The position numbers were made by a program, and so were the translations under genes. Below are positions 27,909-37,782 of a stretch of DNA of 64,000 nucleotides, one piece after another. Below the pieces are notes generated by a model. That model worked only from the letters and a program-made list of their open reading frames with translations, was not told the origin of the DNA and searched no databases. Position 1 is the stretch's first letter. The number at the start of each line of letters is the position of its first letter. Origin of the DNA: Rathayibacter rhapontici (GTDB lineage: Bacteria; Actinomycetota; Actinomycetes; Actinomycetales; Microbacteriaceae); the NCBI RefSeq assembly GCF_001995175.1, contig NZ_MUKN01000014.1:1-64000 (forward strand), given 5' to 3'.

Positions 27909-29786
27909 TCAGGCCACCGACGCCGTGACGAGCAGCGAGCCCTCGAAGACCTCCGGACCGCTGGAGGGCACGGTCAGCGTGAGCCGGGTCAGCCGCTCCC
28001 CCCAGCTCGCCTCCAGCAGCGGGTCCTCGAGCAGCCACTCCTCGGTCTCCGCCTCTGCAGGGGTCCACTCCAGCCTCAGCCGCCGCGTCCCCTCGAGCGG
28101 AGTCACGACCGCGGCGCCGTCCCGCAGGTCCACCCGGCCCGCGATCAGCAGGTGCACGGCGACACCGTCGACCTCGGCGGTCGCGGGGCGCGGCAGGCGC
28201 CACTCGTCCTCCACGAGCACCTGCGCCCCGTCGCGCCGGGCTCGGCGTCTCAGGCTCGATCCGGCCGGCAGAGGGTAGGCGGTGGCGAGCTCGAGCAGCA
28301 GCCCGGCCGGCCCCGACGAGACGTCGGACGCGCCGTAGCCGCGGCCGACCCCCTGCTCGAGTCCCCACGGTGCGGGAGCGGAGTGCCACCGGCTCTGCAT
28401 CGCGCGGATCCCGTAGCGCTCGGGGCCGAAGGTCTGCGACGTGTACGTCGGCTGGCCCGCGTCGACGAGCACGGGCACGCCGTCCAGCGCCACGATCACG
28501 CTGCCGACGTCGAGGTGGTTGTGGTGCTCGCCGTTGTGCCCGCCCTTGACGACGAGGCCGAGCCCCTCGACGCCGCCGGGGTGCTCGCGCGTCAGGAGGA
28601 CCTGCACCGACGGCAGCCAGGTGGGGGAGACGAGCGGCGCGGGCCCCGGCTCCGCCGCGATCCACTGCCGGTCTAAGAGGGCGCGGACGAGGCGCCCGAG
28701 TCCGGCCGCCGGATCGGCCAGCGGCTCGGCCGGCCGGCGCTGCGCGGCCGCGTGCGCGATCACGTCCCGGTCGCCGATCCGCCGACCCCAGCGGTGCAGC
28801 ACGTGCCAGGGCAGGGTGTCGGAGGCGCGCGCCGGCCCGTCGGCGACGTTCGCGTACCACGCACCGCCGAGGTGCATCCGGTGGGGGAACCGCACGGCCT
28901 GCCGCACGACGGGCAGCTCGGAGGCGTCGAGGACGCCGTCGGTCGCCTCGGCGAGCAGCTCCAGGGTCTCGAGGGCGCGACCGGCGCCGTTCCACCAGTA
29001 GGCGAACCCCTCGTCGATCGCGCCGTCCGCCGGCAGCGAGTCGAGGAACCGGTCGAGCCCCTCGAGCACCAGCGCGACGACGTCGGCCCGCTCCTCCGGG
29101 TCGTCGACGAGCGCGACGGCGGCGAGCAGCACGTTGCCGTGGATCCAGGGGTTCCAGTTGTGCACGTCGCCGTCGAGCCCGAGCCAGTGCCAGTCCCGCC
29201 GGTCGAGGAACGGCCGGATCACGCGCGCGCGTGTCTCGGCGCGCATCCGCTCGCGCAGGCCCGGGGCCCGTCGGGCGAGCGCCTCGCCGAGCAGGGCGTC
29301 GATCCACGCCAGCTGCCCGACCACCTCGCCCGCCCCGAGGTCCAGGTAGGGGCGGTCGATCGGAGGGACGACCCGGCCGAGCAGGGGCAGCGCGTCGTCG
29401 TGCGCCGCCCAGCTCCAGCTGCTCTGCTCGCACAGCAGCTGCACGCCGTCGGCCGTCTCGTCGAGCCAGTCCTGCTCGCCGGTGGCCGCCGCGAGCACCG
29501 CGGCGCGGGTGAGGCGGCGCTGGCGCTCGCCGACGCGGCCCTCGTAGTCGGTCCGGTTGCCGTCGCGGGCGTAGCGCGCGGAGTGCGAGAGCAGCGGCTG
29601 CGGCCAGGGCGTGCCGAGGTCCTCCTCAGCACGGTGCCGCAGCGCCTCGAGGGTCGGCCCGTGCTCGAGCGACCCCAGGGGGAGTCGGGCGGCGGCCAGG
29701 AGGGGGACCAGTGCCTGCGCTTCGAGGGCGGCGCCGAAGCGGCGGCGGAGGGGGCCGGTGAAGGGCTGGGCGGTCGTCGTCGACAT
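27909..29786 (-). CDS. Heparinase II/III-family polysaccharide lyase
   Basis: A 625-residue protein. The N-terminal two-thirds is an alpha/alpha barrel-like region (HNWNPWIHGNVLLAAVAL, DEGFAYWWNGAGRAL). The C-terminal part has the heparinase II/III beta-sandwich signature KGGHNGEHHNHLDVGSVIV with clustered His, then VLVDAGQPTYTSQTFGPERY. No signal peptide, so it may act on imported oligosaccharides. The polysaccharide is unknown; neighbouring genes for a GH43 galactanase-like enzyme and sugar oxidoreductase point to an acidic plant or microbial glycan. Confidence 0.8.
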   Translation of the reverse strand: MSTTTAQPFTGPLRRRFGAALEAQALVPLLAAARLPLGSLEHGPTLEALRHRAEEDLGTPWPQPLLSHSARYARDGNRTDYEGRVGERQRRLTRAAVLAAATGEQDWLDETADGVQLLCEQSSWSWAAHDDALPLLGRVVPPIDRPYLDLGAGEVVGQLAWIDALLGEALARRAPGLRERMRAETRARVIRPFLDRRDWHWLGLDGDVHNWNPWIHGNVLLAAVALVDDPEERADVVALVLEGLDRFLDSLPADGAIDEGFAYWWNGAGRALETLELLAEATDGVLDASELPVVRQAVRFPHRMHLGGAWYANVADGPARASDTLPWHVLHRWGRRIGDRDVIAHAAAQRRPAEPLADPAAGLGRLVRALLDRQWIAAEPGPAPLVSPTWLPSVQVLLTREHPGGVEGLGLVVKGGHNGEHHNHLDVGSVIVALDGVPVLVDAGQPTYTSQTFGPERYGIRAMQSRWHSAPAPWGLEQGVGRGYGASDVSSGPAGLLLELATAYPLPAGSSLRRRARRDGAQVLVEDEWRLPRPATAEVDGVAVHLLIAGRVDLRDGAAVVTPLEGTRRLRLEWTPAEAETEEWLLEDPLLEASWGERLTRLTLTVPSSGPEVFEGSLLVTASVA

Positions 29787-29818
29787 GTCTCGTCCCGAGT
29801 GCTCGAGTGTGATCGAAG

Positions 29819-29840
29819 CGGATCGATCGTGACCGATCCG
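29819..29840. promoter_or_regulatory. Inverted repeat upstream of the heparinase-like gene
   Basis: CGGATCG, 8 nt, CGATCCG. It lies 33 bp upstream of the heparinase-like start on the minus strand and could be a repressor site or the stem of a short hairpin after the WxL-like gene. Confidence 0.35.
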
Positions 29841-29894
29841 CCTGCAGCGGTCGGATCAGCCTACGACTCGATCACGGGCGGCGGCGAGCCGCGC

Positions 29895-30784
29895 TCACTC
29901 GAAGAGCGAGAGGGTGACGACGGAGGCGTAGCCGCCCGGGCGGACGGACGCCGCGGTGCGCAGCACCAGCTCGGCGTCCGCGGTCCACCGTCCGGGCCGC
30001 GCGGAGGCGCCGTCGGCCAGCGCGAGCAGCGGGGCCGAGACGAGGCCCGCGCGGGAGCCCTCCGGACCGCCGTCGAGCGCGGTCCGGGTGGCCGGCCCGG
30101 CGACGACGGGTCCCTCGCCCTCGAGCAGGCGGGGCGCCCAGCCCAGGTGCTCGACCCCGAGCGCCGGCTGCCCGTCCTCGCCCGCGAGATCGGCGGCGGT
30201 GCCGAGCACGGACCAGTCCGCTCCCTCCGGGACCGCGGCGGGATCGCGGGTGTCGCGCACCGTGACGGTCGGCAGCGTTCCGAGGAAGCGGCGCACGCTG
30301 GCGGTCGAGCCGGACTCGACCAGCGCGGCCGCGTCGCCCGCGACGGTCATGGTCAGTGCGCCGCCGTCGACCGGGGGATCGATCGCGACGCCGACGTCCA
30401 CTCCGCCCGACGACTGCTCCTCGGGTTCCGGCGCAGCGGAGGAGGGGAGGGGGGCCGGCGCGTCGGAGGGCAGCGGCGCGGATCCCTGCGGCGCGGACCC
30501 CTGCGGACCCGGGCCCTCCTCGGGGCCGGCGACCTCGAGGCGCTCCGCCGAGACGCCGCCGACGGCGTCGGCCGAGCCCGAGCGCTTGCTCCGGGTCGGC
30601 TCGATCGCGCCCGGCGTCGCCGTCGGGGCGGCGGTCGGGGTCGGGACGGCTCGGCCACGGCCGTCTCGGGGGTCTGCGGCGCGGCCTCCGGAGCGGCCGC
30701 GGCAGTGGCGAAGAGGAGCGCCAGCACCAGGCCGGCGGTCGGGGCGGCGGCGGCGAGGGCGGCCGTGCGGGCGGAGCGGATCAC
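29895..30784 (-). pseudogene. Secreted WxL-like domain protein (single-base frameshift)
   Basis: About 296 residues when corrected. GTG start, signal peptide (TAALAAAAPTAGLVLALLFA, then TAAAAPE), a Pro/Ser/Glu-rich linker, and a C-terminal domain with VTVRDTRDPAAVPEGADWSV, GVEHLGWAPRLL and GGYASVVTLSLFE. This matches the layout of WxL-like surface domains (V-x-D-x-R, W, G-W-x-P, Y-x-x-x-x-T-L-x-L), which can associate with the cell wall. The frame breaks near 30646; one base added (coding strand GAGCCGTCCC to GAGCCGGTCCC) restores it. It lies between the GH43 and heparinase-like genes. Confidence 0.65.
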
Positions 30785-30957
30785 GCGTGGTTCCTGGTTC
30801 TGCCGAGCGGCACTGCGAGCGGCGAGTCCTTCGTACCAGCGCGGAGGTCGTCTCCGAGACCCCTCGTCCGGTGCACGCCGATCGCACCGGAACGCACGGG
30901 AGCCCCGGTCGGGGGACGACGTCCACCCGACCGGGGCTCCCTGTGCACGTGCCCGGC

Positions 30958-33804
30958 TCAGCAGCTCCGCGCCGGGTAGGCGACGGTCTGCTCGAGCGTC
31001 TGACCGCCGCCGACCGCGGTCACGACCACCTGACCGGCCGGTGCGGTGGCTTGGCGCGTCGAGAACGCGTGGGTCGCGTTCGCTCCGACGGCGACCTGGG
31101 TGAACGCCTTCTCGCCGTAGGCGGAGCGGACGGTCACGTCGATCGGCATCGCCGAGCCGTTCGCCGTGGTGACCGTCAGGACCGCCTTCTTCGCGACGCA
31201 GCGGCTGGTGACGCTGACAGGGGCGACGACCGCCGGCGCGGCGGCCTCCGGCACCACGATCTCGGTGATCTTCACGAACGAGTCCGGAGTCGCGAAGGTG
31301 ATCCGCAGCCCCGTCGCCGCGACCGCGCCGAACGTCAGCGTGGTGGCCGCCCCGTTCGCCGCGACCGGAGCGGTCTGCGCGGTGGTCGGGCGCCACACGC
31401 CGTCCGTCCCGCGGTACGCCACGCTCGCCGAGGCGATCGTGCCCTCGATGTTGGTGAACGTCACCCGGTCGACGCGGTGGGACGCCGCGGTGGTCAGCGT
31501 GAAGTCGGCGCTGCTCCGCAGCGGTGCACTCGACCACGTCGACCAGGCGGTCGCCGCGTTCCCGTCGCAGGCGTTCGCCGCGGGCAGGGTCGCCCACTCC
31601 GTCTGGCTGAACGACGCGCTCACGCTCGAGCCCGGCATCCGGCACAGGTTGACCGGGGGCGCGTCGCCCCAGATCTCGACCTCCGAGATGGACTGCCAGG
31701 TGTTCGCCGCACTGGTGAGGTGCAGGCGCACGGCCGCGGTGTCGGGGAGGGACGAGAGATCCAGCGCCACGGTCGGAGCCGCGTCGGTCGCGACCTGGGT
31801 CAGGGTCGCCGCGACGGTCGACGTGCGCCAGGCGCCGTCGACCTGGTACTCGACCTCGATCCGCGAGGGCCAGCTCGCCGCGCCGTCCTTGTAGGTGTGC
31901 ACGGTGAGCGAGTCGAGGTCCTGCGGCGAGCCCCAGGTGAAGGTCAGGCGGCTGTCGCGCGGGTACCCGGTGGAGGTCCAGTCGTCCCAGCCCTTGCCCT
32001 TCAGGTCGCCGTCGACGAGCTTCGGAGCGAGGTCCGACCGGCTCGTCGTCGTCACGGTCGCCAGGCGCGCGAGGTTCGCGATCCCGGGCTCGGCCACCTC
32101 GATGGTGCGGGTGAAGCGGCGCCCGTCCGAGTACTCGGCGTCGCCGGCCAGCACTCCCGTGACGCGGAGGGTGCCCAGGACGTTGGGCCCCGTCGGCTCC
32201 CACTCGACGGCCACGTCGCGCGTGCCGCCGGGGGAGCGGACCGAGACCGTCGCAGGCAGCTTCGCGCCGATGTCGGCCGCGCGGGTGACGGTGTCGGGGA
32301 GGCGGTCGTCGACGACCGACCAGAGGCCGGCTCCGACGCCCTTGTCGTCCCAGTAGGACGCGTCCCAGCCGTCGGCCCAGCGCGCCGGGTCCTCGACGGC
32401 GGGATTGCGCATCTCGAGGCGCCCGTTCTCGCCGATGGTCATCGGCAGCCAGACGTAGTTCGAGTCGGCGGCGCCGTCGTTCCACCGGTCGCCCATGTAC
32501 ACGTGCTTCCCGGCGCCGAGGGTCAGGACGTCCGTCGACTGCGAGCCGAAGGTGGTCTTGCGGCCGTCGCCGACCGAGAGGAGGCCGTCGCCGCCCTCGG
32601 GGATCTGGTTGTACGGCACGTTCTCGTAGGGGTCGCCGGCCTGGACGCCGCGGATCCACGGCCCGAGCACGCTGTCGGCCGTGTAGTAGGTCTGCGGGTT
32701 CGGCGCCCATCCGGTCGCGCCCGAGGCGAGCGTGTAGTACTTCCCGCCCTCGGCGAAGATCGCGGGCGCCTCGAGCACGCCGCACTCCTTCACGATCTGG
32801 AAGTCGGTCCCGCGCACCGGAGCGCCGGGGGTCCCGTCGGCGAAGACGTACGGGTACCGCCCGTCGGCCGAGTACTGGTTCGCGTCCAGGGTGTCCGTGG
32901 TCGTCGTGCGCTCGACGTTCGTGTAGTCGGCGTCGAGCTTGGCGATGTACAGGCTCCGGTTCTCCTCGGAGGAGTAGGAGATGTACGCGGTGCCGTCCTC
33001 GTCCTGGAAGACGGTCATGTCGCGGGCCTGACCCGGCACGGCAGCCGAGATGCACGCCTTGTAGTCGGTGCGGTTGTAGAGGCGGTAGGCGCCGGTCATC
33101 GTGAACGGACCGGTCGGGCTGTCCGACACCGCGACCGCGGCCATCGAGCGCGCGTAGGTGCTGCCGCCCGGCGTGATGCGGCCGTCGGAGTGCCACCACA
33201 TCACCCACTGGTCGTTCGCCTCGTTGTAGAGCACCTTCGGGCGCTCGAAGATCGCGGTGTTGGGCGAGGTCTGGTTCGTGTCGAGGTGGTAGTCGATCTC
33301 GGCGATGCGGTCGGCGCGCGGCACTCCCTGGTCGTCGACGGTGTCGTAGAGGGCGTCGAAGTAGGGCTGCTCGAGCTCCTCGGGTGCCTGGACGCTGCGC
33401 AGCGCCGTGCCGCGGTTCTCCCAGTTCATCCCGTCGGTCGAGCGGTACACGGCGACTCCGGGGGAGTTGTAGTAGCCCTTCGTGCGGTCCTCGCCGTACC
33501 AGTAGTGCACGTCGGCGCCGTCCTCCTGCACCGTGACGATCTGCCCGCCGTGCGCCTGGATGTGGCGTCCGTCGGTGTCGTACCAGCTCGGCTGGAAGTA
33601 GCCGGCCGCGCTCCGGCCCGGATCCTGGATCGCGGGGAAGGAGTCGTACACGGGCGGCGGATCCGCGCGCGGCACTCCGTCGGCGGGATCGGTCACCACC
33701 GCGCTCGCGAGCGGCGCCGCGACGGCGGGCGCTCCTGCTCCCAGGAGACCGGTGACGACGAGTGCCGTCACCGCCCATCCGAACGGTCTGATTCGAGACG
33801 TCAT
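30958..33804 (-). CDS. Secreted GH43 (subfamily-24-like) glycosidase with Ig-like and discoidin domains
   Basis: A 948-residue exported enzyme. Signal peptide (residues 1-30), then a five-bladed GH43 propeller: SYYD-like FQPSWYDTDGRHIQAHGG, VHYWYGEDRTKGYY, FERPKVLYNEANDQWVMWWH, ARDMTVFQDEDGTAYISYSS and GWAPNPQTYYTADSVLGPW. Ig-like and two F5/8-type-C (discoidin) carbohydrate-binding domains follow (residues about 540-690 and 700-840), ending in a small beta domain with two Cys. This resembles exo-beta-1,3-galactanase-type GH43 enzymes, which degrade arabinogalactan; specificity is inference. AAAGGAG precedes the ATG. Confidence 0.83.
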   Translation of the reverse strand: MTSRIRPFGWAVTALVVTGLLGAGAPAVAAPLASAVVTDPADGVPRADPPPVYDSFPAIQDPGRSAAGYFQPSWYDTDGRHIQAHGGQIVTVQEDGADVHYWYGEDRTKGYYNSPGVAVYRSTDGMNWENRGTALRSVQAPEELEQPYFDALYDTVDDQGVPRADRIAEIDYHLDTNQTSPNTAIFERPKVLYNEANDQWVMWWHSDGRITPGGSTYARSMAAVAVSDSPTGPFTMTGAYRLYNRTDYKACISAAVPGQARDMTVFQDEDGTAYISYSSEENRSLYIAKLDADYTNVERTTTTDTLDANQYSADGRYPYVFADGTPGAPVRGTDFQIVKECGVLEAPAIFAEGGKYYTLASGATGWAPNPQTYYTADSVLGPWIRGVQAGDPYENVPYNQIPEGGDGLLSVGDGRKTTFGSQSTDVLTLGAGKHVYMGDRWNDGAADSNYVWLPMTIGENGRLEMRNPAVEDPARWADGWDASYWDDKGVGAGLWSVVDDRLPDTVTRAADIGAKLPATVSVRSPGGTRDVAVEWEPTGPNVLGTLRVTGVLAGDAEYSDGRRFTRTIEVAEPGIANLARLATVTTTSRSDLAPKLVDGDLKGKGWDDWTSTGYPRDSRLTFTWGSPQDLDSLTVHTYKDGAASWPSRIEVEYQVDGAWRTSTVAATLTQVATDAAPTVALDLSSLPDTAAVRLHLTSAANTWQSISEVEIWGDAPPVNLCRMPGSSVSASFSQTEWATLPAANACDGNAATAWSTWSSAPLRSSADFTLTTAASHRVDRVTFTNIEGTIASASVAYRGTDGVWRPTTAQTAPVAANGAATTLTFGAVAATGLRITFATPDSFVKITEIVVPEAAAPAVVAPVSVTSRCVAKKAVLTVTTANGSAMPIDVTVRSAYGEKAFTQVAVGANATHAFSTRQATAPAGQVVVTAVGGGQTLEQTVAYPARSC

Positions 33805-33840
33805 GCTGTGCTCCTTTGCACGGGGACTTCACGGGTGTTC

Positions 33841-33858
33841 ACGCAAACATTCCTGCGT
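33841..33858. promoter_or_regulatory. Inverted repeat upstream of the GH43 gene
   Basis: ACGCA, 8 nt, TGCGT, 36 bp upstream of the GH43 start on the minus strand. It could be an operator for substrate-dependent control, with weak evidence only. Confidence 0.3.
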
Positions 33859-33916
33859 TCCACCGTACATGGCGACGTCAACACGCACGAGGGGGGGGAG
33901 TCGGTCCCTCTCGACC

Positions 33917-35301
33917 TCAGCGCGGCGCGCGGAGCTCGCGCAGGGGACCGCCGTGCAGCGGCTCCGTCGCCCAGCGCGCGGTGAACGTCGCGGCGTCGGC
34001 GTCGAGCACGAGGTGCAGCCGGTGCGGCGTCTCGAGGAACAGCACGTCGACGAGCAGCCCGCCGTCGCTGCCGCGGCCGGCGCTCGCCGCGAGGACGTCC
34101 GTCGTCGTCCACTCCCCGGATCCCGGTGCGACGAGCAGCCGGTCCTCGCCCTCGATCAGCGCGAGCGTCCAGCCCGCGCCTCGACCGAGAGCTCGAGGCC
34201 GGTCAGCGAGAGGACGTCCGAGTGCGACGGCCGGTAGCGGCCGGGCGCGACGTCGACGGCGGCAGGGGCGAGCGGAGGGAGGCCGAGAGCGCCGAGGCGC
34301 GTCGCGAGCGCCTCCTCCGCCCCGGTCGGGGCGACGGCGCCCTCCGGCAGGAGCGCCGGCAGCAGGTGCTCCCACACCCGCGCGAGCAGGCCCTCGGTGC
34401 CGGTCGTCTGCCCGGTGATCGCGAGCACCGCGTCGTGCTCGGGCAGCACGAGGCCGAACTGCCCGTAGGCGCCGTCGGCCCGGTAGCCGTGCGTCGAGCG
34501 CCAGAACTGGAACCCGTAGCCCCCGCTCCAGTCGGCGCTCTCCTCCTGCGAGGTCGGGACCTGCGCGGTCGAGGCCTCCGCCACCCACTCGGGCTGCAGC
34601 AGCTGCTCCGAGTCCCAGCGCCCCTCCTGCAGGTAGAGCAGTCCGAGCGCCGCAGCGGCCTCGGTCGTGGCGTGCAGCCCGCTGTAGCCGATCTCGCGAC
34701 CGGAGGCGTCGCGCAGCCAGGCGACCTCGCCGATCCCCAGCGGATCCAGCAGCCGCGGCCGGAGGAAGTCGACCAGCGACTCGCCGCTCACCCGCTGCAC
34801 GATCGCGGCCGCCGCGAAGGTGCACGGCTGGTTGTAGGCGAAGAGCCCGCCCGGCTCCTCGTCGGGCGGCACCAGGAGGAAGCCCCGGACCATGTCGACC
34901 GGATCGATCGCCCGCGCGCGGTCGATCGTCTCCTCGCGGTGCCCGCTGGCCATCGCGAGCACGTGGCGCACGCGGATCGCGCGCGAGCGCGGATCCGTCA
35001 CCTGGGCGTCGAGCTCGGGGAAGTACGAGAGCACGGTGGCGTCGAGGTCGACGAGCCCCTCGGCGACGGCCAGGCCGACCGCCGTCGCCGTGAAGCTCTT
35101 CGAGTAGGAGTAGAGCAGGTGCAGCCGCTCGGCCGAGTAGGGCGCCCACCAGCCCTCGGCGACGACGCTGCCGCCGCGCACCAGCACGAGCCCGTGCAGC
35201 TCGATGCCGGGCGCCTCCTCGAGGGAGTCGATGAGCGCGAGGACGCCGGCGGCGTCCACTCCGCGGGCGGACGGTGAGCTTCTCGGCAGCGAGCGGTTCA
35301 T
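33917..35301 (-). pseudogene. Beta-lactamase-family serine hydrolase (single-base frameshift)
   Basis: About 461 residues when corrected. The class C beta-lactamase/esterase fold is seen from LLYSYSKSFTATAVGLAVA (catalytic SxxK: S-Y-S-K), AYNQPCTFAAAAIV (YxN) and YGQFGLVLPEHDAVLAITGQ. No signal peptide. Near 34174 the frame breaks; one more C in the plus-strand CCAGCCCGCG run gives VEARGWTLALIEGEDRLLV and the true end. Such proteins in sugar-utilisation islands are often esterases or peptidases of unknown substrate. The upstream side is the 19-bp repeat locus. Confidence 0.8.
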
Positions 35302-35383
35302 GCCCCGATGCTACGGGCGCGGTCCGACGTCCTGGTCTCCGGGCCGGAGGTCGGCCGTGTGCGGGCTCGGAGCGGTCGGTGCA

Positions 35384-35872
35384 CGATGTGCAGGGGATCC
35401 GGGCCGGCAAACGGATTCCTCCGCCTGCTGCCGTCGCGCCGAGCGCACATCCCCTGCAGACCGCACATTCCCCTGCAGACCGTGCGGAGGCCCGCAGACC
35501 GTGCAATCCCTTCGGGCCTGCCGGAATGAGCCGCGAGACGGGAGGGACGGTGCACGATCTGCAGGGGATCCGGGCCGGCAAGCGGATTCCTCCGCTTGAG
35601 ACCGCCGCGCGGGGCGCAGATCTCCTGCAGATCGGACACTGCCCTGCAGATCGGACAACCCCTCCCTCCGGGCCCGCTGGAGCAAGGCGCGAGACCGGAG
35701 AGGAAGGGTGCACGATTCGCAGGGGATCCGGGCCGGCAAGCGGATTCCTCCGCTTGACGCCCTAGCGCCGGGCGCACATCCCCTGCAGATCGAACACTGC
35801 CCTGCGAATCGCACAGTCCCCTGCAGATCGTGCGCGGGCCTGCAGATCGTGCGGAGGCCTGCAGATCGTACG
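35384..35872. repeat. Modular repeat locus 1: three ~80-bp cores with 19-bp-period CTGCAGATCG satellites
   Basis: Three modules. Each opens with CGATNTGCAGGGGATCCGGG (35384, 35555, 35713; the first bases vary) and ends in an inverted copy CCCCTGCAGATCG starting exactly 70 bp later (35454, 35625, 35783). After each core the terminal motif recurs at an exact 19-bp period: 35454/35473/35492, 35625/35644, and 35783/35802/35821/35840/35859. Each core holds a hairpin, in two copies perfect as CAAGCGGA-TTCC-TCCGCTTG. The modules repeat every 171 and 158 bp. Open frames across it are translations of the repeat, not genes. It fills the gap upstream of the serine hydrolase gene. Confidence 0.9.
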
Positions 35873-35906
35873 GGGGAGTTCGCGGCGAGGGGCGGACGGC
35901 TCCGCC

Positions 35907-36536
35907 CTACGCGTCGGCAGGCGGTGCGTCCGGGAACGGACCGAGCCCGAGGAGGAAGCGCAGCAGCACCTCGGCCGGCGCGCGGACGGCCGGGCCGAGG
36001 CCCAGCTCCCAGCCCGCGTCGGTCGCGACGAGCGAGCGGCCGCGGATCGCGGCGCGGATCGGGAGCGGCGCGCGCTGCATCCGCTCCATCGCGATCGCGC
36101 CCGAGACGCGGGGCGGCAGGTCGACACCGGTGACGAGGCTCAGCTCGACCCGGACGACGTCGACCAGGTCGGCCACGCCGCGGGAGCCGGAGCCGGAGCG
36201 CCGCGCCGACGCGAGCGCCGCGAGAGCACGGGGGATCTCCTCGGCCGGGGGAGGGGTGCTCGCCTCCCGAGCGCCGACGCGGGTGGCGAGGCGCTGGCCG
36301 GTGCTGCTCGAGAGCCGCACGACGAGCTCGCCGAGCACGGCGGCGGCGGAGGGAGGAGAGGCGGACGGGGCGGAGACGGCACCGGCCGCCTCCTCCTCCA
36401 GGAAGGAGGGGGAGGCGGCCAGTACCGCGAGGCGATCGAGCCGATCGGCGACGAGGGGGCGCCAGTCGTTGCTGACCCCCGACTCGTCGACGTCGGGCCG
36501 AGCGCTCAGCGGGAGGAACCGCGACCAGTCGGGCAC
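35907..36536 (-). CDS. Hypothetical protein at the end of the sugar ABC operon
   Basis: A 209-residue protein without a recognised domain. It starts (GTG) 11 bp after the stop of the permease gene with CGGAG upstream, so it is probably co-transcribed. Visible parts are [20 protein letters not shown], an Ala/Ser/Pro-rich middle, VADLVDVVRVELSLVTGVDL and an end rich in Leu and Pro. No signal peptide or membrane helix is clear. Composition is Ala-rich as in neighbours; the reading could still be spurious, but position and Shine-Dalgarno support it. Confidence 0.5.
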   Translation of the reverse strand: MPDWSRFLPLSARPDVDESGVSNDWRPLVADRLDRLAVLAASPSFLEEEAAGAVSAPSASPPSAAAVLGELVVRLSSSTGQRLATRVGAREASTPPPAEEIPRALAALASARRSGSGSRGVADLVDVVRVELSLVTGVDLPPRVSGAIAMERMQRAPLPIRAAIRGRSLVATDAGWELGLGPAVRAPAEVLLRFLLGLGPFPDAPPADA

Positions 36537-36546
36537 GGGACTCCGA

Positions 36547-37782
36547 TCAGCGTCCGCCTGCGCGGCGCTTGTTGTAGACGTCGAAGGCGACCGCGAGCAG
36601 GAGCACGAGGCCCTTGACCGCCTGCTGCCACTCGATGCCGATGCCCATGATCGACATGCCGTTGTTCAGGACGCCGATGATCAGACCACCGAGGATCGCG
36701 CCGCCGATGGTGCCGACGCCGCCCTGGACCGCCGCGCCGCCGATGAAGGCGGCCGAGATGGCCTCGAGCTCGAAGCCGTCTCCGGCCTTGGGGCCGGCGA
36801 GGTTCAGGCGGGCGGTGAAGACGAGTCCGGCGAGCGCAGCGAGGACGCCCATGTTGACGAACAGCCAGAAGGTCACGTTGCGGGTCTTGATGCCCGACAG
36901 CTCCGCGGCGTGCAGGTTGCCGCCGATCGCGTAGACGTGGCGGCCGAAGACCGAGCGGTTCATCACGACGCCGTAGACCAGCACGAGCACGGCCAGCACG
37001 ATCAGGGTCACCGGGATGCCCTTGAAGGTGGAGAGCGCGAAGGCGAAGGCGCCGATGACGAGCGCGACGAGGACGAGCTTGGTGACGAACCAGACGCCCG
37101 GCTCGACGCTCTGGTTGTACTTCTGGCGGCCGCGGCGGGTGCGCAGCGACTGCACGGTGAACGCGATGATCGCCAGCGCGCCGACGCCGAGCGACAGCGG
37201 GTCGAGCGCGGTCTCGCCGAACAGGTCGGTGAGGAAGCCGTTGCCCAGCGCGCGGTACTCGATCGGGAACGAGCCGATGTTCGCGTTGCCGAGGACGACG
37301 AGCGCGAGGCCGCGGAAGATCAGCATGCCCGCCAAGGTCACGATGAACGCGGGTATGCCCACGTACGCGATCCAGAAGCCCTGCCAGGCGCCGACGAGGG
37401 CGCCGATGCCGAGCGACAGGATGATCGACAGCCACCACGGGAGGCCCATGGTGACGGCGAAGACGCCCGAGACGGCTCCGACGAACGCGGCGACCGAGCC
37501 GACCGACAGGTCGATGTGCCCGGCCACGATGACCATCACCATGCCGATGGCGAGGATCAGGATGTAGCCGTTCTGGACGATCAGGTTGGAGATGTTCTGC
37601 GGGCGCAGAAGGATCCCCTCGGTCATGATCTGGAACAGCAGCACCACCACGATGAGGGCGATGAAGATGCCGTTCTTGCCGAGGTCGCCCAGCACGTGGC
37701 TGAGGCGCTTCGTGAACGCGTTCTCGGTGGGGTTCACCTGCGCACCCGCCGCCGTGGGCGGGGTGTTCTGCAGATCGGTCAT
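36547..37782 (-). CDS. mmsB: Multiple-monosaccharide ABC transporter permease (MmsB/GguB type)
   Basis: A 411-residue permease of the ribose/xylose (XylH/RbsC) family with about ten membrane helices. Typical parts are [20 protein letters not shown] followed by [25 protein letters not shown], and [20 protein letters not shown]. It forms the channel with the MmsA ATPase, whose gene overlaps it by 4 bp (ATGA), and the ChvE-like binding protein. Sugar specificity (xylose, arabinose, galactose or glucose in relatives) cannot be read from sequence. Confidence 0.9.
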   Translation of the reverse strand: MTDLQNTPPTAAGAQVNPTENAFTKRLSHVLGDLGKNGIFIALIVVVLLFQIMTEGILLRPQNISNLIVQNGYILILAIGMVMVIVAGHIDLSVGSVAAFVGAVSGVFAVTMGLPWWLSIILSLGIGALVGAWQGFWIAYVGIPAFIVTLAGMLIFRGLALVVLGNANIGSFPIEYRALGNGFLTDLFGETALDPLSLGVGALAIIAFTVQSLRTRRGRQKYNQSVEPGVWFVTKLVLVALVIGAFAFALSTFKGIPVTLIVLAVLVLVYGVVMNRSVFGRHVYAIGGNLHAAELSGIKTRNVTFWLFVNMGVLAALAGLVFTARLNLAGPKAGDGFELEAISAAFIGGAAVQGGVGTIGGAILGGLIIGVLNNGMSIMGIGIEWQQAVKGLVLLLAVAFDVYNKRRAGGR

